Assembly: GCA_016926985.1 (NCBI GenBank) | Contig: JAFGNO010000056.1 | Span: 1-10,625, forward strand | Direction of reading: 5' to 3' | DNA from: Anaerolineae bacterium | Lineage (GTDB): Bacteria > Chloroflexota > Anaerolineae > Aggregatilineales > UBA3940 | DNA length: 10,625 nucleotides | Shown here: piece after piece, positions 1 through 6,547 of the stretch | How the letters are laid out: every line of letters begins with the position of its first letter | Position numbering within the stretch: the first letter of the stretch is position 1 | Notes under the pieces: generated by a model | What the model was told of the DNA's origin: nothing | Databases searched by the model: none | What the model saw: only the letters and a program-made list of their open reading frames with translations | Program-made: the position numbers and the translations under genes

Positions 1-2201
1 GCTTCGCGAAGCCGGGATACAACCCGGTCGGGGGTCAGCGGGATGTCATCAAACCAGATGCCGGTCGCATCATGGATCGCAGCAGTGATGGCAGGCGCAT
101 AAGGTATAAAAGGCATCTCGCCCATGCCGCGCGCGCCCCACGGGCCAATTGGGATCGGGTTTTCGAGGATGACCGACTCCACCCGAACGGGAATATCCAG
201 CACACCCGGTATGAGGTAATTGCTGAGCAGAGAAGTCATCACATGCCCATCGCGCATCTGGAAATGCTCAAGAACTGCGTATCCGTGCGCCTGGACAACT
301 GCACCCTCAATCTGTCCTTCAACCTGCTGAGGGTTCAGGGCTTTTCCCACGTCATTCGCGCAGACCACTGAGAGCACATCGATCAGCCCGGTTTCAAGGT
401 CAACCTCAACCTCAATTGCTTCGGCGACATACCCGTAGGCAAAGTTAGGATTACATTCCCCGGTTTCTGGGTCAAAGGGGGTGGTCGCCGGCGGGCGGTA
501 CACAAAATCGCCAACAGCGGGTCGCTCCTCGTTATGCCATGCCTGCAGAGCCAGTTCAGCCGCACCCCGAATGGCATTGCCAGACATGAAGGTCAGACGG
601 GAAGCAGATGCGCTGCCGGAATTGCCTGACGTTGCGGTGTCAGATGCCAGGACTTGAACCCTGTCCAATGAGACGCCAACAGCATCTGCTGCCATCTGGG
701 TGAAGACGGTGTGCGCCCCCTGCCCCACATCAGCACCGGCGTGATATAGGATGGCTTCCTCAATGCCCTCAGAACCATGCAATTCAATCCGGGCGGCGCA
801 GTTTTCCGGTGCGCCAAAGCTGAACCCGATATTTTTCAACCCGCATGCAAGCCCAATCCCGCGTTGTTTGTATCGGACCGGGGATCGCTCAGGCTGTGGT
901 TTAGCCCAGTTTCCATCCGCTGTCGGCTGCCATCCTGCCTCCCGGGCGCAGGCTTCCAGTGTTTGCTCGATGGTAACTCCCTCGGGAAGCGGCGATCCCA
1001 CGTGCGTGATATCGCCATCATGCAGCACGTTCTTCAGACGGAACTTGATCGGGTCCATACCAAGTTTTTCGGCCAGCTTGTTCATCTGGGCCTCAGCAGC
1101 AAAGGCTGCCTGCGGGCCGCCGAATCCCCGAAAGGCGCCGGAAGGTAGATTGTTGGTATAGACGGTGTAGCCATCGACCTGTACGTTAGGAATCTGGTAA
1201 GGGCCAATACACATGAGGGTGGCATTACCCAGCACCTTGGTCGAGGTATAAGCGTAGGCGCCGCTGTCACTGACCAACTCGATCTCCGCCGCAGTCAGCT
1301 TTCCCTTCCGGGTGGCCCCCCATTTGGTTTTGATGGTATAGGGATGGCGCTTATGGTGTCCCTTGATCGACTCTTCCCGGCTCCAGACAATTTTTACCGG
1401 ACACTGGAGCTTCATAGCCGCCAGCGCAAGCACAATCTGGACAGACATATCCTCCCGACCGCCAAAAGCTCCCCCAATGGCAGGGTAAATGACTCGCACT
1501 TTGTCGGGGGGGAGGTTCAGCGCATGGCAGACTTGCTCATGATCCTCATGAGTCCACTGCCCGGCCACCTCGACTGTTACCCGTCCCTGCTCATCAATAT
1601 AGGCCAGCCCGGCCTCCGGCTGGAGATAGGCGTGTTCCTGCCACGAGGTGGTATAGGTGCCATCAACGACCACATCAGCGGCGGCCCAGCCCGCATCCAT
1701 ATCGCCGTGCCGGATGCGGTAGTGTTTGATGATATTATTGGGCGAATCCGGGTGAAGCTGCGGGGCGCCATCAGCCATGGCTTCAAATGGGTCAAAAACC
1801 GCCGGGAGATCTTCATAGTCCACCCGGATCAGGCCACAGGCCTGTTCTGCAATCGCTTCTGTCTCGGCAACCACCAGCGCTACCTGATCCATGGTTGTGC
1901 GCACTATATCAGCATCAGGCTTGCTGCTTCCTGGCCCGCACAGGACAGGCTGATCGGGCAGGATCAGCCCATACTCGTTGTTCGGGACATCTTTGGCAGT
2001 GAATATCGCCACAACGCCGGGTAGATGTCTGGCTTCGTGTATATCAATCGACCGGATACCAGCGTGCACGCGGTCTGAAAAAAGGATTTTCATATGCAGC
2101 ATGCCTTCCCGGCTGAGATCGCCAGGGTAGAGAGTTTTTCCGGTCACCTTTCCCGGCGCATCAATTCGATACACATTTTTACCAATGGCATTTGCCGGCA
2201 T
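1..2201 (-). CDS. Xanthine dehydrogenase-type molybdopterin-binding large subunit, 3' partial
   Basis: 733 residues are visible and the frame is still open at the left edge; only a short tail should be missing, since the family's closing pattern (TPDRVVSRL) is present. It begins with AIGKNVYRIDAPGKVTGKTLY, typical of CoxL/XdhA-type large subunits that lack FeS domains. Landmarks: WQEHAYLQPE (187-196), GGAFGGREDM (243-252), PSGAFRGFGGPQ (353-364), GADVGQGAHT (489-498) and RGMGEMPF (691-698). By alignment to bovine xanthine dehydrogenase, E250 corresponds to Glu802, R358 to Arg880 and E695 to the catalytic base Glu1261, so the complete purine active-site set is kept. Predicted activity is hydroxylation of hypoxanthine/xanthine or a related N-heterocycle, with electrons passed to the FAD-FeS fusion encoded at 4306-5748. 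Start: ATG 2201 with GGGAG nine bases upstream; an ATG at 2209 is out of frame. The gap to the preceding gene is 23 bases. Confidence 0.93.
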   Translation of the reverse strand, partial: MPANAIGKNVYRIDAPGKVTGKTLYPGDLSREGMLHMKILFSDRVHAGIRSIDIHEARHLPGVVAIFTAKDVPNNEYGLILPDQPVLCGPGSSKPDADIVRTTMDQVALVVAETEAIAEQACGLIRVDYEDLPAVFDPFEAMADGAPQLHPDSPNNIIKHYRIRHGDMDAGWAAADVVVDGTYTTSWQEHAYLQPEAGLAYIDEQGRVTVEVAGQWTHEDHEQVCHALNLPPDKVRVIYPAIGGAFGGREDMSVQIVLALAAMKLQCPVKIVWSREESIKGHHKRHPYTIKTKWGATRKGKLTAAEIELVSDSGAYAYTSTKVLGNATLMCIGPYQIPNVQVDGYTVYTNNLPSGAFRGFGGPQAAFAAEAQMNKLAEKLGMDPIKFRLKNVLHDGDITHVGSPLPEGVTIEQTLEACAREAGWQPTADGNWAKPQPERSPVRYKQRGIGLACGLKNIGFSFGAPENCAARIELHGSEGIEEAILYHAGADVGQGAHTVFTQMAADAVGVSLDRVQVLASDTATSGNSGSASASRLTFMSGNAIRGAAELALQAWHNEERPAVGDFVYRPPATTPFDPETGECNPNFAYGYVAEAIEVEVDLETGLIDVLSVVCANDVGKALNPQQVEGQIEGAVVQAHGYAVLEHFQMRDGHVMTSLLSNYLIPGVLDIPVRVESVILENPIPIGPWGARGMGEMPFIPYAPAITAAIHDATGIWFDDIPLTPDRVVSRLRE

Positions 2202-2224
2202 GGATGCATTCTCCCGTGAGTGAA

Positions 2225-3952
2225 TTAAGTCTTCGATGAGCCTGGCAGCAACATGATTTCCCGTCTGATAATCTGGCGTAGGATAGCCACTGCTGCAGCA
2301 TAGGTGGGATCCATACCCCGGTAGGATAGGCTGCCAGTGCCCAGGTTGCGGCCCTTGCTGAGCGGTTTATCGGAGGCATAGTGCAGAATACCGACGTCAA
2401 AACTTGCCGGGTGCAGCGAAACAATTTCGTTCTGGGGGTGGCGTTTGGGCCTAAACAGCTCGTAAACTGCTGACAGGTAAGGCCCGGCTTCCATTTCAAT
2501 GTCGGTATACCCTTCACGGTAAAAGACGCCCATATACTGCGCATTCTGGAGGAAGGTCCCCCGCACGGTCACGGCTTTCTGATTGTCCAGCACCGTCCCG
2601 TAAACCAGGTAGGGCGCAATATCATCATTGGCAAAGCAGTTATTGAACAGATATGTATTGGCGGTGTGTTCGTCGTGGACAACAGTAGGGATCATCACAT
2701 CGCCAATCCGCCCATTCAGGGTCGCAGATTTACCCATCACGTACACACCGGCGATCTTTCCAACGTTCTCCGAGATGCGAGTGAGCATTTCATAGGCAGC
2801 CAGGCCAAGGGGATAGTCGATATTGAGGATCAGCGCATTGCTGGCCTGTAACGCCTCGATTTCAGGGAGGCACAGGCGCGGGTCAATCCAGTCCGACCGG
2901 ACTTTACCCAGTTCAATGATCTGGGCATCCAGCTCAAACCCATGTTGGCTGAGGATGCGATGTATCCCAACCTGGGTCTCGTCATCTGCTTTCTTCTGAT
3001 AAGCCTCTGCCCCCTTGTCCTGCAGGTATTTCTTGTTGATGTAATACAGGAAATTTTCCTGGCTGCTGGGGATGGCATTGGCCTCAATATCATTGTATTC
3101 GGCCAGCAAATCGGCGTGCTGGGCTTCCTCCATATACCTGCGCAGTGTGTCGCGCTGACGGAGAGCAAAACCAGACCAGAGGTTCACCAGGCTGTGTGTG
3201 TTGCTGCTGACGAAATAAACCCGGCGTGACTCATAGTCAATATCAGGTGTGGCTTCTTGCAGGTGGTCCCACCAGAAGCGGGTCGCTTTGCGGTAATCAG
3301 CAAGCGAGCCGGCCAGAAGCCGGAGGCCAAAGCGCTTGGGTTGCTGTGATATGGCCAGCAAGGTGGGAACCGTTTGATCGCCCCAGGCTGCGTAGAGCCG
3401 CTCAATAGCATCTAATGAGGTGCCCAGGGCGGCAGCCAGCGCGGCCTGCTCATCCTCAGTCAACAGGCAGTCTTCAAGTGCTTCGAGAAACTGGCGGGGT
3501 TGTGGCATACCAAGAGAACGGTGGAGCTTGTTCCATTCGATCTGGTAGGCAGTAAGAGCAGGAATAATATCATCGATATCTGAGCGGCTGCTGATGAAAA
3601 GCGCCAGCGTTTTATCGCCATCATAGTATGCCCGTCGCCGGCGTGCCTGTGCTGATACATTTTCCCACTGGTCGACCGGGTATCCCCAGCGTTCAAAGAC
3701 ATCAAAGCGCTGGCCAAGCAGAATCAACTGCGTGTCCACAATGCAGGATGGCAGGCGCAGGGACGTATAAATCAAAGCGCTGGTATCCAGCTCTGGCTCA
3801 GCGGCTTTGCTGTGCAGCAGCGAAAGCATGCCCTCGTGCGATTCGACCAGCGCAGCAATGGCAACTTCGCCGCTGCTTCTCAGCAATGAGTAATAAGTCC
3901 GGATATAGAGATCGATCTCGTCACTGTCAGTCCGAGGGACAGTACGCTCCAT
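2225..3952 (-). CDS. Uncharacterised protein with C-terminal nucleoside phosphorylase-like domain
   Basis: A 575-residue protein; I believe databases label this kind DUF6909, but I cannot confirm that. Residues 1-370 are mostly helical, charged and of no family I recognise; there is no signal peptide or membrane segment. The last third carries patterns of the purine nucleoside phosphorylase/MTA-SAH nucleosidase fold: a strand followed by DYPLGLAAYEML (379-390), VYVMGKSATLNGRIGDVMIP (403-422, compare 'G.aG.l....GDvvip'), a mid-domain YMGVFYREGYTDIEMEAG (473-490) with M487-E488 where these enzymes have the ribose-binding Met-Glu, and HYASDKP (524-530) with S527-D528 where they have Ser-Asp, the Asp being the catalytic acid. 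These enzymes cleave the N-glycosidic bond of purine nucleosides. Its place inside a molybdenum hydroxylase operon fits release of purine bases for oxidation, but the activity is inferred. The start lacks a strong ribosome binding site and sits six bases after the preceding stop, suggesting coupling. Confidence 0.8.
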   Translation of the reverse strand: MERTVPRTDSDEIDLYIRTYYSLLRSSGEVAIAALVESHEGMLSLLHSKAAEPELDTSALIYTSLRLPSCIVDTQLILLGQRFDVFERWGYPVDQWENVSAQARRRRAYYDGDKTLALFISSRSDIDDIIPALTAYQIEWNKLHRSLGMPQPRQFLEALEDCLLTEDEQAALAAALGTSLDAIERLYAAWGDQTVPTLLAISQQPKRFGLRLLAGSLADYRKATRFWWDHLQEATPDIDYESRRVYFVSSNTHSLVNLWSGFALRQRDTLRRYMEEAQHADLLAEYNDIEANAIPSSQENFLYYINKKYLQDKGAEAYQKKADDETQVGIHRILSQHGFELDAQIIELGKVRSDWIDPRLCLPEIEALQASNALILNIDYPLGLAAYEMLTRISENVGKIAGVYVMGKSATLNGRIGDVMIPTVVHDEHTANTYLFNNCFANDDIAPYLVYGTVLDNQKAVTVRGTFLQNAQYMGVFYREGYTDIEMEAGPYLSAVYELFRPKRHPQNEIVSLHPASFDVGILHYASDKPLSKGRNLGTGSLSYRGMDPTYAAAVAILRQIIRREIMLLPGSSKT

Positions 3953-3958
3953 AGGTTT

Positions 3959-4309
3959 TTACTTTCTTCGTCTCTTCTTATCCCGCTCAGCACGGAGCTC
4001 TGCGATGTTCACATCTCGCTCATCGGCTGGCGGTTTCATCAGGAGAAAGGCCAGCAGCAGCAGGAGCACAAATACCACGAAAAATATGCCAAACGCCACC
4101 ACAAGATGGGTGACCAGGGAAGGCCATTCTGGTGGAAACTGCAGCGGTAGGATGGACCAGGTTCTGATGGATAGTGATGTGGTTTGTAGAAAGTCAGTTG
4201 CGACCGGAGCAACCAGATAGGAGCCCCCGCCGATGACAATCAGAAGGATAAAGCCAAGCAAAGGTATGAACGGATTACGGTGCTTTCTTGGTATTTGCTG
4301 GTGGCTCAT
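3959..4309 (-). CDS. Small membrane protein with two transmembrane helices, unknown function
   Basis: A 116-residue protein I do not recognise. Two strongly hydrophobic segments are visible: about residues 13-34 (PFIPLLGFILLIVIGGGSYLV) and 64-91 (SLVTHLV through LLLLAFLLM). The N-terminus is basic (PRKHR) and the C-terminus ends in KKRRRK, so by the positive-inside rule both ends should be cytoplasmic with a loop of about 30 residues (35-63) outside. The C-terminal tail (92-116) is highly charged and probably helical. There are no Cys or His pairs in the membrane segments that would suggest haem or metal binding. It overlaps the FAD-FeS gene by four bases (ATGA) and ends six bases before the phosphorylase-like gene, so it is very probably translated together with the second molybdenum hydroxylase. 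A role as membrane anchor or as part of a transport or electron-transfer link is inference only. Confidence 0.8.
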   Translation of the reverse strand: MSHQQIPRKHRNPFIPLLGFILLIVIGGGSYLVAPVATDFLQTTSLSIRTWSILPLQFPPEWPSLVTHLVVAFGIFFVVFVLLLLLAFLLMKPPADERDVNIAELRAERDKKRRRK

Positions 4310-5748
4310 GATTCCTTTTCCTCCTCCTGGTGGGCTTGTTGAACAGCACGTTCAAAAGCCTGGATAATCTTATAATAACCGGTGCACCGGCACAGGTTCC
4401 CGGCCATACTCTGTTTTATATCCCATTGCGAGGGCGAGGAGCGCTCCTCCAGGAGCTTGACGCCCGACATAATGAATCCGGGCGTGCAGTAACCACACTG
4501 GACGGCTCCTTCAGCAATAAAGGCCTCCTGAAGTGGGTGTAGTTTTTCCCCATCCGCGAGGCCCTCAATGGTCACCACGCTGCACCCGTGGGCGCGCGGC
4601 GCAGGCACAAGACAGGACATCACCGCCATGCCATCCAGGAAAACAGTGCAGGCCCCGCATTCACCCTCGGCGCAGCCTTCTTTGGTCCCGGTCAGCCCGA
4701 TGTCCTCGCGGAGCATGTCCAGCAGCGTTTTGTGGGCAGCCCCGGTGATGGTGTAGGCATGGTTGTTCACCGTTATCCAGATCGGGTCATTACCATTATG
4801 AGTGATACTTTCTTCCAGGTGTGAGGGTGGGCATCCCTGTCTCTCTCCCCACAGCATGACCGGGTTTTGGGGCAGGTCTTCTGCTTCGGCGCCTTCCATG
4901 ATAGCGGTTAGCGCCCGGCGGGTGAGCACACGGATCATCTCCCGGCGATAACCAGCCGTACCGCGTACATCGTCAATGGGTCGGCTGGCGCTGGCAGCCA
5001 ATTCGGAAGCCCGGTTAATTGTGTCCTCGGTCAGTGATTTACCCTGAAGAAACGCTTCTGCTTCCGGTGATGAGATAATTGTAGGCGCAACACTCCCCTG
5101 GGTGATCCGGGCATGGCTGATCGATCTGCCCTCAAATGTCAGAATAACTGCCACGTTAACCACCGAGATTGCCTGCGCTTTTCGCAGTCCCAGCTTGATG
5201 AACTTGCCGCGCTGGGTGTCAGGGTCTAGCGGCTTGAAGCTGATATCCACCAGCAGTTCATCAGGCTGCATGACTGTTTTGCGCACACCGGTGTAAAAAT
5301 CGGCCAGCGCGATGGAGCGAACCCCGCGTATCGATTGCAGTGTCACCTGCGCGCTTAGGGCCATCAACGGGGTAATGGTATCGTTGGCGGGTGATGCCGT
5401 GATCAGGTTTCCGGCGACAGTTGCCCGGTTGCGTATCTGGGGCGAGGCTTCCCACCAGGAGGCCTGAGCCAGTGGCAGGGCATGCTGCCGCAGTAAGCTC
5501 GACCCTGCCACCCTGTTATGTGTGACCAGTGGGCCGATATGGATCAGGCCGTCTTCACGCATTTCGATAGTATCCAGACCGGTAATACGTGTGATATCGA
5601 TCAATGCCTTCACGCCTGTTCGCACTCCGCGCTCCAGTTCAATGATCAGGTCGGTACCACCCGCAATAACCCTGGCGTGACCGTTGTTTTGATGCAGGAG
5701 GTCCAGAGCTTCGTTCAGCGTGGATGGTGTGAAGTAGCTTTCCCACAT
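4306..5748 (-). CDS. Fused FAD and [2Fe-2S] subunit of a second molybdenum hydroxylase
   Basis: A 480-residue fusion of two subunits normally encoded separately. Residues 1-285 are the FAD domain: VIAGGTDLIIE (27-37) is the first FAD loop, RNRATVAGNLITASPANDT (107-124) the second, and GYRREMIRVLTRRAL (266-280) the typical end of the C-terminal FAD-subunit domain. A linker of about 40 residues follows. Residues 323-470 are the iron-sulfur module: plant-type cluster ligands C359, C364, C367 and C379, then C418, C421, C453 and C455 in CGYC and CRC motifs, ending with the usual TGYYKIIQAFERA. The order FAD then FeS is the reverse of xanthine dehydrogenases that carry FeS then FAD on one chain. 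It lacks a molybdopterin domain and needs a large subunit; the natural partner is the one starting at 2201, three genes on. It starts 19 bases after xdhC, with AAAGGA overlapping the xdhC stop region, and its own stop overlaps the next start (ATGA). Confidence 0.92.
   Translation of the reverse strand: MWESYFTPSTLNEALDLLHQNNGHARVIAGGTDLIIELERGVRTGVKALIDITRITGLDTIEMREDGLIHIGPLVTHNRVAGSSLLRQHALPLAQASWWEASPQIRNRATVAGNLITASPANDTITPLMALSAQVTLQSIRGVRSIALADFYTGVRKTVMQPDELLVDISFKPLDPDTQRGKFIKLGLRKAQAISVVNVAVILTFEGRSISHARITQGSVAPTIISSPEAEAFLQGKSLTEDTINRASELAASASRPIDDVRGTAGYRREMIRVLTRRALTAIMEGAEAEDLPQNPVMLWGERQGCPPSHLEESITHNGNDPIWITVNNHAYTITGAAHKTLLDMLREDIGLTGTKEGCAEGECGACTVFLDGMAVMSCLVPAPRAHGCSVVTIEGLADGEKLHPLQEAFIAEGAVQCGYCTPGFIMSGVKLLEERSSPSQWDIKQSMAGNLCRCTGYYKIIQAFERAVQQAHQEEEKES
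4313..4328 (-). promoter_or_regulatory. Strong purine-rich ribosome binding region before the small membrane protein
   Basis: The minus strand reads AGGAGGAGGAAAAGGA, ending three bases before ATG 4309. It lies wholly within the 3' codons of the FAD-FeS gene, where it encodes the Glu-rich tail. Several overlapping AGGA/GGAGG matches suggest that the small membrane protein is translated efficiently, in addition to coupling through the ATGA overlap. Confidence 0.6.
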
Positions 5749-5767
5749 GGTTAAGGCTGTCCTTTCG

Positions 5768-6547
5768 TCATTCTCCTCGCTGTACAGCGATGATCTCAGC
5801 GAGAATACTCACCGCGATTTCGCGGGGAGTCTCGGCGTGCACATTCAACCCGATGGGTGCGTGGATGGACTTTAACTGCTCCTTGCTCACACCTTTTTCT
5901 TCAGCCAGGCCCTTCACTGTGGTTGCCCAGCGGCGTTTGCTGCCCATCACACCGATGTAGGCTGCCGGGCTCTTCAGCAGGTCCGGCAGCATCGCAACGT
6001 CAAAGGGAACCCCACGGGTAACCGACACGATATAAGTCTGGTTGTGCAGTGTAATCGCACTTGCAATACTCTCTGGCGGCGCAACCACATACTTATCTGC
6101 ATCCGGGATCGTTTCGGGATTGCACAGGTCTTCGCGGTCATCAGTGACAATCACGTAAAATCCGAGCCAGTGGGCAAGTTCTGCCACTGCCTTCCCCACA
6201 TGACCACAGCCAATCACCAGCACAGTTGGGTCGGGCATCATCGGCTCCAGAAAAATATCAACCTGCCCGCCACATACACCGGGATCGCCTTTTGCCGGAT
6301 CGGACAGCTCATAATGCACAATGGATGGCTTTCCGCTCTCCAGTACCGCCAGCGCGTCGGCAACCACCCGCAGTTCAAGTTCTCCGCCGCCAATGGTGCC
6401 TTTGAAGCTGCCATCAGGGTACACAAGCATCTTGGTGCCCGTATGGCGCGGCACCGAGCCCCTGTCTCGGATGATGGTGGCCAGCGCTACATTCTTTCCA
6501 CTGCTTACAGCAGCGACTATGCCTTCAAACAACTCCCGATCAGGCAT
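5768..6547 (-). CDS. xdhC: XdhC family molybdenum cofactor sulfuration/insertion protein
   Basis: A 259-residue protein. By family knowledge (Rhodobacter capsulatus XdhC), it binds molybdenum cofactor, promotes its sulfuration and delivers it to the apo-enzyme; it is not a subunit of the mature enzyme. The N-terminal XdhC/CoxI domain shows DRGSVPRHTGTKM (28-40) and GTIGGGELE (50-58), then VCGG (91-94). The C-terminal Rossmann-like domain begins VIGCGHVGKA (111-120) and continues with TDDRE (135-139), YIGVMGSKRR (197-206) and HAPIGLNVHAETP (229-241), all hallmarks of the family. An upstream in-frame ATG at 6655 would add 36 residues, but these overlap the C-terminal codons of the XdhD-like gene and are Arg-rich and low in family resemblance. 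The start at 6547 fits the family N-terminus, has AGGAAG just upstream and overlaps the preceding stop by eight bases. It is the only cofactor-insertion gene here and sits between two molybdenum hydroxylase gene sets, so it may serve both. Confidence 0.93.
   Translation of the reverse strand: MPDRELFEGIVAAVSSGKNVALATIIRDRGSVPRHTGTKMLVYPDGSFKGTIGGGELELRVVADALAVLESGKPSIVHYELSDPAKGDPGVCGGQVDIFLEPMMPDPTVLVIGCGHVGKAVAELAHWLGFYVIVTDDREDLCNPETIPDADKYVVAPPESIASAITLHNQTYIVSVTRGVPFDVAMLPDLLKSPAAYIGVMGSKRRWATTVKGLAEEKGVSKEQLKSIHAPIGLNVHAETPREIAVSILAEIIAVQRGE

Noticed and set aside
1..12. Perfect 12-base palindrome GCTTCGCGAAGC at the left edge
   Set aside because: It is within the coding frame near the end of the large subunit, with no T-run visible. 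It could be part of a terminator or operator only if sequence beyond the edge supports it, so nothing can be claimed.
1344..2024. A 226-codon open frame on the plus strand
   Set aside because: It is opposite the large molybdopterin subunit, which shows family motifs throughout. No domain or ribosome binding site supports it.
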